DNA of 64,000 nt, from assembly GCF_000430725.1 (NCBI RefSeq), contig NZ_KE387203.1, positions 330,976-394,975 on the forward strand, given 5' to 3'. This DNA comes from Azohydromonas australica DSM 1124 (GTDB taxonomy: Bacteria; Pseudomonadota; Gammaproteobacteria; Burkholderiales; Burkholderiaceae_C). Position numbers and translations under genes: made by a program. Each line of letters starts with the position of its first letter. The first letter of the stretch is position 1. The notes under the pieces were generated by a model. It worked only from the letters and a program-made list of their open reading frames with translations, was not told the DNA's origin and ran no database searches. Below are positions 12,080 through 20,627 of the stretch, one piece after another.

Positions 12080-13513
12080 TCAGGCGTCCTGGGGCGGGTC
12101 CTGCAGCAGGCGCAGCTTCACGCGCCGGCCCTTGATCTTGCCCTGGGCCAGGCGCGCCACCACGGCCGCGGCCACCTCGCGCGCCACCGCCACGTAGGTC
12201 TGGTAGTCGCCGACGTTGATGCGCCCGACCTGCGCGGCCTCCAGGCCGCCCTCGCCGGTGAGCATGCCCAGCACGTCGCCGGGACGGATCTTGTCCTTGC
12301 GCCCGCCCAGGATCTGGAGCGTGTGCATCGGCGGGCGCAGCGCGCCGCCGGGCGCTTCCGTCAGCGCGGAGAGCTTTTCCCAGCGCGACTCCCGCCCCTG
12401 CTGCTGCTCGATCAAGCCGACGCGGCCCATCTCGTCGAGGGTGGCGAGGTTCAGCGCCAAGCCCGGCGCATCGGCGCGCCCGGTGCGGCCGATGCGGTGC
12501 ACGTGTTGCGGCGCATCGGGCGTGATCTCGACGTTGATCACCGCGTCCAGCCCCTCGATGTCCAGCCCGCGCGCAGCCACGTCGGTGGCCACCAGCACCG
12601 AGCAGCTGCGGTTGGCGAAGCGGACCAGCACCTGGTCTCGCTCGCGCTGCTCCAGCTCGCCGTGCAGCGCCAGCGCCTCGATGCCCTGGGCGCGCAGCAC
12701 GTCCACCAGATCGCGGCACTGCTGGCGCGTGTTGCAGAAGGCCAGGCTGCTGACCGGGCGGTAGTGCGCCAGCAGCTGCGACACGGCATGCAGCCGCTGC
12801 TCCTCCGTGACCTCGAACCAGTGCTCGACGATGCGGCCCGGCGCATGCTTCTCGGCCACCTTCACCTCCTTGGGCTCGCGCAGGAAGCGCTGCGCCAGCT
12901 TGGCGATGCCTTCGGGGTAGGTGGCGGAGAACAACAGCGTCTGGCGCTGCTTCGGGCACTGCGCGGCGACGGCGGCGATGTCGTCGAAGAAGCCCATGTC
13001 GAGCATGCGGTCCGCCTCGTCCAGCACCAGGGTGGACAGCGCGTCGAGCTTCAGGGTGCCGCGCTGCAGGTGGTCCAGCAGCCGCCCGGGCGTGCCCACC
13101 ACCACGTGGGCGCCGTAGGCGAGGCTCTCGGCCTGGGGCTTGATCGGGCTGCCGCCGCTGAGGTTGAGCGCCTTGACGTTGGCCTCGGCGCGGGCGAGGC
13201 GGCGGATCTGCTGCGTCACCTGCTCGGCCAGCTCGCGCGTGGGGCACAGCACCAGGGCCTGCACCTCCAGCCGCGCCGCGTCCAGGCGCGTGAGCAGCGG
13301 CAGCGCGAAGGCGGCGGTCTTGCCGCTGCCGGTGCGCGCCTGCGCGATCAGGTCGTGCCCAGCCAGCGCCAGCGGCAGCGCCGCGGCCTGGATCGGGGTC
13401 ATGGAGAGGTAGCCCAGCTGTTCGAGGTTGGCCAGCAGCGCGGGCGCCAGCGGCAGTTGCCCGAAGCTCGGGCCGGCCGCTGCAGAAGTGTTCGATTCGG
13501 TCATCGCGGCCAT
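12080..13513 (-). CDS. dbpA: ATP-dependent RNA helicase DbpA
   Basis: This is a DEAD-box helicase with Q-motif TPIQAAALP, Walker A ARTGSGKT, PTRELAEQ, VLDEADRMLDMGF, FSATYP and HRIGRTGR. The C-terminal 75 residues (PGDVLGMLTGEGGLEAAQVG ... GKIKGRRVKLRLL) are the DbpA RNA-binding domain, which recognises hairpin 92 of 23S rRNA and directs the enzyme to 50S assembly. ATG 13513 gives 477 residues; a second in-frame ATG at 13504 (MTESN) is about as likely. It is divergent from the luciferase-like gene at 13672 and leads the ABC exporter. Confidence 0.93.
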   Translation of the reverse strand: MAAMTESNTSAAAGPSFGQLPLAPALLANLEQLGYLSMTPIQAAALPLALAGHDLIAQARTGSGKTAAFALPLLTRLDAARLEVQALVLCPTRELAEQVTQQIRRLARAEANVKALNLSGGSPIKPQAESLAYGAHVVVGTPGRLLDHLQRGTLKLDALSTLVLDEADRMLDMGFFDDIAAVAAQCPKQRQTLLFSATYPEGIAKLAQRFLREPKEVKVAEKHAPGRIVEHWFEVTEEQRLHAVSQLLAHYRPVSSLAFCNTRQQCRDLVDVLRAQGIEALALHGELEQRERDQVLVRFANRSCSVLVATDVAARGLDIEGLDAVINVEITPDAPQHVHRIGRTGRADAPGLALNLATLDEMGRVGLIEQQQGRESRWEKLSALTEAPGGALRPPMHTLQILGGRKDKIRPGDVLGMLTGEGGLEAAQVGRINVGDYQTYVAVAREVAAAVVARLAQGKIKGRRVKLRLLQDPPQDA

Positions 13514-13671
13514 TATCCGGAGCCCTACCGGGGCGCACCGGCAAGGGCCTTGCCGGCAAGCCGGCAGCGGGGCTGGGTTAGATTGCCCGCCCTGCCCGTC
13601 CCGGCACCGCGCGGCGCCGGGGTCCGACGGCCCTTCTCCTTCCACGCCGGCGCCTCGCCGCCGGCTTCCTC

Positions 13672-14685
13672 ATGAAACTTTCAGTCCTCGACCAATCCGT
13701 CTCCCTGGCCGGCGCCGGGGAGGACGCGGCCCTGCGCGACACGCTGGACCTGGCCGTGCACTGCGAGGCGCTGGGCTACCAGCGCTTCTGGTGCTCGGAG
13801 CACCACAACCTGCCGACCATCGTGGGCAGCGCGCCGGAGCTGCTGCTGGCGGCCATCGCCGCGCGCACCTCGCGCATCCGCCTGGGCAGCGCCGGCGTGA
13901 TGCTGCCGCACTACTCGGCGCTCAAGGTCGCGGAGCAGTTCCGCGTGCTGGACGCGCTGGCGCCCGGGCGCATCGACCTGGGCGTGGGACGCGCCCCGGG
14001 CGGCGACATGCGCACCGCGCGCGCCCTGAACCCCAACGCCTACGCCGCGGCGGAGAACTTCCCGCAGCAGGTGCAGGAGCTGCAGACCTGGGTCAGCGGC
14101 GCGTCGCACCAGGGCATCACGGCGCATCCGCGCCCGCCCGAAGACGCCGGCGAGGAGCGCTCGCCCACGCTGTGGTTGCTGGGCAGCTCGGACTACGGCG
14201 CGCAGCTCGCCGCGCACCTGGGGCTGCCCTACGCCTTCGCCTACTTCTTCATGGACGGCCAGGGCGTGGAGCAGGCGCTGCACCTCTACCGCAGCCTGTA
14301 CCGGCCGAGCGCGCGGCATCCGAAGCCGCAGGCCACCATCTGCGTCTGGGCGCTGGCGGCCGACACCGAGGAGGAGGCGCGCCACCACGCGCTGTCGCGC
14401 GAGCGCTGGCGGCTGGACCGCGCGCGCGGCGTCTTCGGCGCGCTGCAGCCGCCGGACGACATCGCCCGCCGCGGCTTCGACGCCGCCGAGCTGCAGCAGC
14501 TCGCGCCGATGCGCAGCAAGGCCTTCGTCGGCACGCCGGCGAGCGTGGGCACGCAGCTGCGCGCGCTGGCCGCGGCGCTGGAGCTCGACGAGCTGGTCGT
14601 CAACACCTGGGCTTTCGAGCCGGCCGTGCGCCGGCGTTCCTATGCGCTGCTGGCGCGTGAATTCAACCTGGAAAGTGCGGCCTGA
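13672..14685 (+). CDS. LLM-class flavin-dependent oxidoreductase
   Basis: The 337-residue protein begins MKLSVLDQSVSL and shows the bacterial luciferase-like TIM barrel signatures CSEHHNLPTI, RIRLGSAGVMLPHYSALKVAEQF and GRIDLGVGRAPGGD. It belongs to the group often labelled MsnO8-like. Members use reduced flavin (FMNH2 or F420) for monooxygenation; the substrate here is unknown. It is followed after one base by the S4-domain gene, so the two probably form an operon. The flavin reductase-like gene at 20031 is a possible but unproven electron supplier. Confidence 0.88.
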   Translation: MKLSVLDQSVSLAGAGEDAALRDTLDLAVHCEALGYQRFWCSEHHNLPTIVGSAPELLLAAIAARTSRIRLGSAGVMLPHYSALKVAEQFRVLDALAPGRIDLGVGRAPGGDMRTARALNPNAYAAAENFPQQVQELQTWVSGASHQGITAHPRPPEDAGEERSPTLWLLGSSDYGAQLAAHLGLPYAFAYFFMDGQGVEQALHLYRSLYRPSARHPKPQATICVWALAADTEEEARHHALSRERWRLDRARGVFGALQPPDDIARRGFDAAELQQLAPMRSKAFVGTPASVGTQLRALAAALELDELVVNTWAFEPAVRRRSYALLAREFNLESAA

Positions 14686-14686
14686 C

Positions 14687-14947
14687 ATGCGCATGCAACA
14701 CATCGATTTCGAGCTGCGCGGCGAGTTCATCCCGCTGGACGCGCTGCTGAAGGCCACGGGGCTGGCCGACAACGGCGGCGCGGCCAAGGCCTTGGTCGCT
14801 GCCGGCAAGGTGCAGGTGGACGGCCAGCAGGAGCTGCGCAAGACCGCCAAGCTGCGCCCGGGCCAGGTGGTGGCGGTGGCCGGCGCGCGAGTGCGCATCC
14901 TCCCGCCGGGAAGCGGGCCGGCGGCGGAGGAAGCGCAAGCGGAGTAG
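14687..14947 (+). CDS. S4-domain RNA-binding protein (YbcJ-like)
   Basis: The 86-residue protein is essentially one S4 fold: IPLDALLKATGLADNGGAAK, then LVAAGKVQVDGQ and KLRPGQVVAV, typical of the small YbcJ/RqcP-like family that binds structured RNA, often rRNA. The first ATG (14687) begins one base after the preceding stop; a second ATG is two codons later. The short C-terminal tail is Ala/Glu-rich. Its precise RNA target is unknown. Confidence 0.85.
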   Translation: MRMQHIDFELRGEFIPLDALLKATGLADNGGAAKALVAAGKVQVDGQQELRKTAKLRPGQVVAVAGARVRILPPGSGPAAEEAQAE

Positions 14948-14967
14948 GCGCCGGTGCCGCGGCGCCC

Positions 14968-17169
14968 TTACAGCTTCATCTCCACCCGCAGCATCCAGTC
15001 CACGTAGCTGCGGCTCACCGTCCGCGAGTTCTCGTACAGGGTGCCGTTGTCGTAGACGCTGCCGCGCACGTAGTCCGGCGAAGTGAAGTTGGAGGCCGAC
15101 AGCCGCACGCCCAGCGTGGGGCTCACGGTCCACAGCGCATAGGCGTCGAACACCGGCTTGCGGCCCTGCACCGCCGTCTCGGTGGCCGACAGCCGGGTCA
15201 CGTAGCCCGGCGTCCAGTGCAGGTTGCCGCCCACCTTCAGCGGCAGCGCGCGCAGCGTCCAGTCCGCCCCGAGGTTGGCCGTCATGCCCGGCTGCTGCTC
15301 CACGCGGTTGTCCGGCCCCGGCACCGACTCCACGCGCGAGCGATAGAAGTTGGCGCTGGCGCGCAGGTCCACCGCCGGCGCCTGCGCCTGCGCCATGAAT
15401 TCGCGCAGCGCGACCTTCGCCTCCAGCTCCAGCCCCTGCACCGTCGCGTCGCCCACGTTGTAGGGCCGGTTCACCCAGCGCCCGCCCGGCGCGGGCGGCA
15501 GCGTCTCGTAGCGCACGAGGTCGCTGATGCGGCGGTGGAACACGCCGGCGCTCAGCAGCCCGCCGCCGGGCAGGTAGCGCTCGAAGGTCAAGTCCAGCCC
15601 GGTGGCCAGCTCGGGGCGCAGTGCCGGGTTGCCGGTGCGGTCCGGGCTGGTGGCGCTGTTGTTCACGCTCAGCAGCGGGCGGCCCACCAGGCTGTTCAGC
15701 GCCGGCGCGCGATAGCTGCGCGTGAGGCTCATGCGCAGCTGGTCGCGCTGCTTCGGATCGGGTTTCCACACCGCGTGCAGCAGCGGGCTCCACACGGCGC
15801 TGCGGTTGCGCTGCCCGCCGTCCAGCCCCGCGCCGCGGGTCTCGATGCTCTCCCAGCGCAAGCCGGCATGCGCGGCCCAGTGCCGGTTGATCTCCCACTC
15901 GTCCTGCGCGTAGACGGCCACGCGCTGCGAGCGCGCCTGCAGCGCGCTGCCGTAGCCGGGGAAGCGGGGCTGGCCGTCGGTCAGGTAGCTGCGCACCTCC
16001 TCGCGCCGCGCGCCTTCGAGCTCCAGCCCGGCCACGCCGCTGTGCGCGTCGGCCAGCAGCGTGGAGGCCTTGACGCTGGCGTTCCAGCTCCGGTCGGTGA
16101 TGTCGGCCCGGTCCTGCTGCAGATCGCTGGCGACGCGCTGCACCTCGTCCTCGTAGCGCCAGCGCCCGGCGCCGGCGCGCCACTCCAGCCGCGTGCCGTC
16201 GCCCAGGCGCTGCGTGCGCTGCGCGCTCAGCCGCAGCAGGTTGAAGTCGGACTCGCCGCGGCCGTCGAGCTGCGTGTAGGGGGCGGTGGCCGCCGGGTCC
16301 TGCACCAGCGTGCTGTGGCGGCGGCTGTCGGTGCTGGACAGGATGGCGAAGGGCGTGAGCGTGACGGCCTCGCCCTCGCCCAGCTTCCACTGCAGCCGGC
16401 CGTTGAGCGTGAGGCGCCGGCGCTCGGTCGCGCCGTCGGTGGTTTCCTGGCGGCGCAGCGTGGGCACGCCCGCGACGTCCTGCTCCAGAGTGCTGACGCT
16501 GTGCGTGTTGAAGCGCGTCTGCACCGCGTTGGCGCCGAAGGTGTAGGACAGCGCGCCGTCGCTGCCGCTGCGCGTCCAGCTCAGCCCGGGGCTCCAGCGC
16601 CCGTCCTCCAGGCCCAGCGACAGGCGCAGGTCGTTGAGGCGCTTCCTGAAGCTTTCGCGCGTGATGATGTTGATCGTGCCAGCGACGGCACGCGCGCCGG
16701 TCTCGGCCGTGGGGGCGCGCAGGATCTCGATGCGCTCGATCTGGTCGGGCGCGATGGAGTCGATCTCGAAGCCCGGCGGCACGCGCTCGCCGTCGAGCAG
16801 GATCTGCGTGTAGCCGCCGCCCAGCCCGCGCAGGCGCGGATTGCCGCCGCGCCCGGGCGCGCCGTCCAGCGTCACGCCCGGCAGCCGCTTGAGCACCTCG
16901 CCCAGCGAGGCATCGCCGAAGCGCTCGATCTCCTCGCGCCCGACCACGGTCTTGGCCACGGTGGACTGGCGCCGCTCCTGCATCTCGCCGCCGCTGCGCT
17001 CGCCGGTGATCTCCACCCGCTGCGGCGCCGCGCCGTCCGGGGCGGGCACGGGGGCTGCCGGTGGAGCCGGCACGGTCTGGGCGGAAGCGCCGCCGGCCAG
17101 GGCACAGGCCGCGGCGATGAGGTTCAGGCCCAGGCCATGGGCGCGGAAGACAGGTTTCGGGAAAGGCAT
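14968..17169 (-). CDS. TonB-dependent outer-membrane receptor
   Basis: ATG 17169 yields a cleavable signal (LGLNLIAAACALAGGASAQ), a Pro/Ala-rich linker and a plug domain (VEITGERSGGE, VLKRLPGVTLDG, GGYTQILLDGERVP, IERIEILRAP, GTINIITRE), then a barrel ending VDWMLRVEMKL. At 733 residues it is normal for receptors importing iron-siderophore or other large ligands with energy from TonB-ExbBD. The ligand cannot be inferred: no regulator, siderophore or cobalamin genes are adjacent and I see no riboswitch upstream. It is divergent from the Tim44-like gene and convergent with the S4 gene. Confidence 0.92.
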   Translation of the reverse strand: MPFPKPVFRAHGLGLNLIAAACALAGGASAQTVPAPPAAPVPAPDGAAPQRVEITGERSGGEMQERRQSTVAKTVVGREEIERFGDASLGEVLKRLPGVTLDGAPGRGGNPRLRGLGGGYTQILLDGERVPPGFEIDSIAPDQIERIEILRAPTAETGARAVAGTINIITRESFRKRLNDLRLSLGLEDGRWSPGLSWTRSGSDGALSYTFGANAVQTRFNTHSVSTLEQDVAGVPTLRRQETTDGATERRRLTLNGRLQWKLGEGEAVTLTPFAILSSTDSRRHSTLVQDPAATAPYTQLDGRGESDFNLLRLSAQRTQRLGDGTRLEWRAGAGRWRYEDEVQRVASDLQQDRADITDRSWNASVKASTLLADAHSGVAGLELEGARREEVRSYLTDGQPRFPGYGSALQARSQRVAVYAQDEWEINRHWAAHAGLRWESIETRGAGLDGGQRNRSAVWSPLLHAVWKPDPKQRDQLRMSLTRSYRAPALNSLVGRPLLSVNNSATSPDRTGNPALRPELATGLDLTFERYLPGGGLLSAGVFHRRISDLVRYETLPPAPGGRWVNRPYNVGDATVQGLELEAKVALREFMAQAQAPAVDLRASANFYRSRVESVPGPDNRVEQQPGMTANLGADWTLRALPLKVGGNLHWTPGYVTRLSATETAVQGRKPVFDAYALWTVSPTLGVRLSASNFTSPDYVRGSVYDNGTLYENSRTVSRSYVDWMLRVEMKL

Positions 17170-17271
17170 CCCGAAATTGTCATTCACCCGTCTTGGGGAA
17201 CTTTGGGGCGCCCTCATCATTCAGAGCATCTAGCCCGGGCCGTTGCCCGGACCTCGGAGAGAGACAGAGCA

Positions 17272-18279
17272 ATGAGCAAGACAAGGACTGGACTGCTGGG
17301 CGCGCTGATGCTGGCCGTGGCGGCCGCGTCGTTCACGCCCGTGATGGCCGAGGCCAAGCGCCTGGGCGGCGGCGGCTCGGCGGGCATGCAGCGCAGCACC
17401 CCGCCGGCGAACCACGCGACGCCGAACCACACGACGCCGAACCAGGCCGCCCCCAACCAGGCCACGCCAGCCCAGCAGGCCGCGCCTGCGGCGGCTGCCG
17501 GCACGGCTGCCGCTGCCGCGGCGCCCAAGCGCAACTGGCTCGGCCCCGTGGCCGGCCTGGCCGCGGGCCTGGGCATCGCGGCACTGCTGAGCCACTTCGG
17601 CATGGGCGAGGCGGTGGCGAACTTCGTGATGATGGCGCTGCTGGCCATCGCCGCGATCTTCCTGGTCCGCTTCCTGGTCAGCCGCTTCGCCGGCAAGAAG
17701 GCCGGTCCGCAGCCGGCCTACGCCGGCGCCGGCGCGGGTGCCGGCAGCAACGGCATGGCCTCGCCGTGGAACGCGCAGCAGGGCTTGAGCCAGCCGATGC
17801 AGCGCCAGGCCGAGGGCTTCAACGTCGCGCAGCCGGGCACGGGCTTCAACTCGGCCGGCATGGGCGGCAGCACGGTGGCGCCGGCTTCCTCCGGCCCGAA
17901 CCTGCCGGCGGACTTCGACCAGGCGTCCTTCGAGCGCGCGGCCAAGATGATCTTCATCCGCATGCAGGCCGCCAACGACAGCGCCGACCTCAACGACCTG
18001 CGCCAGTTCACGACGCCGGAGCTGTTCGCCCACCTGCGCCTGGACCTGCAGGAGCGCACCGGCAAGGCCCAGACCACCGACGTGGTGCGCGTGGACGCGC
18101 AGGTGCTGGACTGGGTGCAGGAGCGTGACCAGCAGGTGGTGAGCGTGCGCTACAGCGGCCTGGTCCGCGAGGAGCGCGACGCGCCGGCGGCCGACTTCGA
18201 CGAGGTCTGGCACCTGGTGCGTCCGGCCGACGGCAGCCGCGACTGGGCCATCGCCGGCATCCAGCAGTACTCGCACTGA
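17272..18279 (+). CDS. Tim44-like domain membrane protein
   Basis: The 335-residue protein has an N-terminal signal or anchor (LLGALMLAVAAASFTPVMAEA), a low-complexity stretch of Asn/Thr/Pro/Ala repeats (ATPNHTTPNQAAPNQATP), two hydrophobic helices near residues 85-105 and 115-135, and a C-terminal Tim44-like fold of about 140 residues (FERAAKMIFIRMQAANDSAD, VSVRYSGLVRE, EVWHLVRPADG). The bacterial family is widespread but its function is uncharacterised; a membrane-associated periplasmic or cytoplasmic scaffold is plausible. ATG 17272 follows the ribosome-binding site GGAGAGAG. It lies 17 bases before the phosphatase gene. Confidence 0.85.
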   Translation: MSKTRTGLLGALMLAVAAASFTPVMAEAKRLGGGGSAGMQRSTPPANHATPNHTTPNQAAPNQATPAQQAAPAAAAGTAAAAAAPKRNWLGPVAGLAAGLGIAALLSHFGMGEAVANFVMMALLAIAAIFLVRFLVSRFAGKKAGPQPAYAGAGAGAGSNGMASPWNAQQGLSQPMQRQAEGFNVAQPGTGFNSAGMGGSTVAPASSGPNLPADFDQASFERAAKMIFIRMQAANDSADLNDLRQFTTPELFAHLRLDLQERTGKAQTTDVVRVDAQVLDWVQERDQQVVSVRYSGLVREERDAPAADFDEVWHLVRPADGSRDWAIAGIQQYSH

Positions 18280-18296
18280 GCCGGGAGCCGCGGCGC

Positions 18297-18848
18297 ATGA
18301 ACGCCCCGTCCACCACGAGCGCGGGCGCCGTGCCGCCCGCCGGCGCGGCGCCGGCGGGCCACGGCAGCGTGCCGGTGATGCGCGGCGTGGCGCTGCCGAC
18401 CGGCGTGCCGGGACAGCTGTGGCTGTCGGCCATGCCGGGGCGCTTCGAGCCGATGAAGCGCTTCCTGGCCGAGGCGAAGCAGCGCCAGCTGGCGCTGGTG
18501 CTGTGCCTGGCGCCGGTGGAGGAACTGGTGGAGCTGTCGCCCGCCTACCGCTCGGCCGTGGCGCAGGGCACGCTGCCCTTTCGCTGGCTGAACCTGCCGA
18601 TGCGCAACTTCGGGCTGCCGCCGGACCTGCCGGAGTTCCACGCCGGCATCGCGCAAGCCATCGAGGCGCTGCGCGCGGGCGACGCGGTGCTGCTGCACTG
18701 CGCCGCCGGGCTGGGGCGCACCGGCAGCGCCGCGGCCTGCGTGCTCAAGGCGCTGGGCCTGCCCACGGCGCAGGCGCTTCAGCGCGTGCGCGAGGCGGGC
18801 TCCAACCCGCAGACGGCGCAGCAGACGGGGCTGGTCGAGCGCTTCTGA
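18297..18848 (+). CDS. Dual-specificity/tyrosine phosphatase-like protein
   Basis: The 183-residue cytoplasmic protein carries the Cys-phosphatase signature HCAAGLGRTGS near residue 139, preceded by the general-acid region LNLPMRNFGLPPD. This is the layout of small dual-specificity or Tyr phosphatases. The first 25 residues are low-complexity Ala/Pro. The substrate is unknown. It follows the Tim44-like gene closely, so co-transcription is likely, and ends before a strong bidirectional terminator. Confidence 0.85.
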   Translation: MNAPSTTSAGAVPPAGAAPAGHGSVPVMRGVALPTGVPGQLWLSAMPGRFEPMKRFLAEAKQRQLALVLCLAPVEELVELSPAYRSAVAQGTLPFRWLNLPMRNFGLPPDLPEFHAGIAQAIEALRAGDAVLLHCAAGLGRTGSAAACVLKALGLPTAQALQRVREAGSNPQTAQQTGLVERF

Positions 18849-18872
18849 AACTGCCCGCGCCCGGCTTCAACG

Positions 18873-18900
18873 AAAAACGCGGCCCGAGGCCGCGTTTTTT
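18873..18900. terminator. Bidirectional Rho-independent terminator
   Basis: A perfect 12-bp stem (18873-18884 with 18888-18899) and a CGA loop carry an A tract on the left and a T tract on the right, so it can stop the phosphatase transcript and the convergent cold-shock gene. Confidence 0.9.
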
Positions 18901-18917
18901 CATGGGAGGAGAACCGC

Positions 18918-19130
18918 TTACAGGGCGCGGATCTTCGCAGCCTGCAGGCCCTTGGGCCCCTCGCGCACTTCGAATTCCACGCGCTGGTTTTCCTTCAGGC
19001 TCTTGAAGCCCTCGGACTGAATTTCGCTGAAATGGGCGAACACGTCCTTGCCGCCGCCATCCGGCGTGATGAAACCAAAGCCCTTGCCGTCATCGAACCA
19101 CTTGACGATGCCGGATTGTTGGATGCTCAT
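18918..19130 (-). CDS. Cold-shock domain protein (CspA family)
   Basis: The 70-residue product is a single OB fold with RNP1 GKGFGFI and RNP2 VFAHF after the conserved start SGIVKWF. Such proteins bind single-stranded RNA/DNA and melt mRNA structure in cold or stationary phase. Length and ending ([10 protein letters not shown]) match the family. ATG 19130 is the conserved start. The gene has a long untranslated leader (see 19131-19322), typical of thermally regulated csp mRNAs. Confidence 0.96.
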   Translation of the reverse strand: MSIQQSGIVKWFDDGKGFGFITPDGGGKDVFAHFSEIQSEGFKSLKENQRVEFEVREGPKGLQAAKIRAL

Positions 19131-19322
19131 GAGAAAAACCTTATTTGTGGATGCACTGGAATCCGGCCGGTGTTCCTCCCGAGGCCGGAGCAGAAATGCT
19201 CCAGAAGCGCAGCATGGAAATTCAAACCGGGCCGGCCGCGACGGCATCCGCAAGGGCGCCGCAGGGCTCAGGAGGAAAGCCACGTCATGACGTATCTGGA
19301 CGTTTCTGCGCGAACCATTCTA
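19131..19322 (-). promoter_or_regulatory. Long leader and candidate promoter of the cold-shock gene
   Basis: TAGAAT at 19322-19317 is a good -10 element; the -35 region is weak. Transcription from near 19310 would give a leader of about 180 bases, similar to the long cspA leader of enterics. The leader contains a hairpin-prone CTGGAGCATTTCTGCTCCGG segment and ends with an AT-rich stretch before the start codon. The leader role is inferred from analogy. Confidence 0.35.
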
Positions 19323-19380
19323 CACACGGCCTTCTCTGCCACCGCGACAAGAAATCGGACCTATATGCTCACAAACTCAT

Positions 19381-20010
19381 ATGGACCGAATTTCCTTACT
19401 TCATTCTGACGAGTATCTTCTGATCCTCGTCAAACCTTCCGGACTTCTGGCGGTGCCGGGCCGCACCGAGCCCGATTGCCTGGCGGCGCGCGCCCAGGCG
19501 CAGTTTCCCGATGCGCTGGTGGTGCACCGGCTGGACATGGCGACCTCGGGGCTGATCGCCATGGGCCGGGGCGCCGAGGCGCAGCGCTCGCTGAGCATGG
19601 CCTTCGCCGAGCGCCGCGTGCACAAGCGCTACGTGGCGGTGGTGGACGGGCACCTGGAGGCGCCGCTTGGCGGCTGGGGCGAGATCGCGCTGCCGCTGCG
19701 CTGCGACTGGCCCAACCGGCCGCGACAGATGGTCGACCACGCGCTGGGCAAGCCGTCGCTGACGCGCTGGCGCGTGCTGGCACACGAGGACGGCGCCACG
19801 CGCGTGGAGCTGGAGCCGGTAACGGGGCGCTCGCACCAGCTGCGCGTGCACCTGGCGGCGCTGGGGCATCCGATTCTGGGCGACGAGCTGTATGCGCCGC
19901 CGGCGGTGCTGGCGCGCGCGCCGCGGCTGCTGCTGCACGCGGCGGCGCTGGCCCTGCCGCACCCAGGCGACGGCACGGTCAGGCGCTTCGCCGATCCGGC
20001 GCCCTTCTAG
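19381..20010 (+). CDS. rluA: Pseudouridine synthase RluA
   Basis: The 209-residue enzyme has the catalytic-Asp motif HRLDMATSGL, the RluA-specific LRCDWPNRPRQMVDH and TGRSHQLRVHLAALGHPI. RluA isomerises U746 of 23S rRNA and U32 of some tRNAs. Its length is close to the E. coli enzyme (219). ATG 19381 has no clear Shine-Dalgarno sequence; TATATG 14 bases upstream may be a -10 element, in which case the leader would be very short. It is divergent from the cold-shock gene. Confidence 0.9.
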   Translation: MDRISLLHSDEYLLILVKPSGLLAVPGRTEPDCLAARAQAQFPDALVVHRLDMATSGLIAMGRGAEAQRSLSMAFAERRVHKRYVAVVDGHLEAPLGGWGEIALPLRCDWPNRPRQMVDHALGKPSLTRWRVLAHEDGATRVELEPVTGRSHQLRVHLAALGHPILGDELYAPPAVLARAPRLLLHAAALALPHPGDGTVRRFADPAPF

Positions 20011-20030
20011 AGCGCCGGCATCATGGCGCC

Positions 20031-20627
20031 ATGCGACAAGACGTCCCCCTGCCCCAGGCCTACCGCCTGATGAACCACGGGCCGACCGTGCTCGTGAGCG
20101 CCGCCCACGGCGGCCGCCGCAACCTCATGGCCGCCGCGTGGGCCATGCCGCTGGACTTCGATCCGCCCAAGGTGGCGGTGGTGCTGGACAAGAGCACTTT
20201 CACGAGGCGGCTGATCGAGTCCTCCGGCGAGTTCGCGCTCAACCTGCCCTGCCGTGCGCAGGCCGACATGGCCTACACCGTGGGCAGCTGCGGCGGCGAG
20301 GCGCTGGACAAGTTCGAGGCGTTCGGCATCGGCAGCTTCGCCGGGCAGGCGACGCAGGCGCCGCTGGTCGAGGGCTGCGTGGCTTGGCTGGAGTGCCGGC
20401 TGCTGCCGCAACCCGCGCTGCAGGCGCAGCACGATCTCTTCCTGGCCGAGGTGGTGGCGGCGCAGGCCGACGCGCGCGCCTACGCCCACGGGCGCTGGCA
20501 GTTCCGCGACGGCCCCGACGCGGACCCGGCGCTGGACGCCTTGCGCACGCTGCACCACATCGCCGGCGGGCGCTTCTTCCTCTGCGGCGAGCAGGTGCAA
20601 GCCCATTCGATGGCGGACAAGACATGA
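20031..20627 (+). CDS. Flavin reductase-like FMN-binding protein
   Basis: The 198-residue protein has the split-barrel flavin reductase fold: PTVLVSAAHGGRRNLMAAAW, FDPPKVAVVLDKSTFT, SGEFALNLP and KFEAFGIG. Members bind FMN and either supply reduced flavin to a monooxygenase or act on other substrates. The start at ATG 20031 was chosen because the ATG at 20023 is out of frame. It overlaps the following short-chain dehydrogenase gene by four bases (ATGA), so translation is probably coupled. Confidence 0.83.
   Translation: MRQDVPLPQAYRLMNHGPTVLVSAAHGGRRNLMAAAWAMPLDFDPPKVAVVLDKSTFTRRLIESSGEFALNLPCRAQADMAYTVGSCGGEALDKFEAFGIGSFAGQATQAPLVEGCVAWLECRLLPQPALQAQHDLFLAEVVAAQADARAYAHGRWQFRDGPDADPALDALRTLHHIAGGRFFLCGEQVQAHSMADKT

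Noticed and set aside
15217..17271. Upstream extension of the Tim44-like gene across the TonB receptor
   Set aside because: The extension is antisense to a complete receptor; the signal peptide and ribosome-binding site fix the start at 17272.
17170..17271. Riboswitch upstream of the TonB receptor
   Set aside because: The 102-base divergent gap is too short for a cobalamin riboswitch and shows no B12-box-like sequence.
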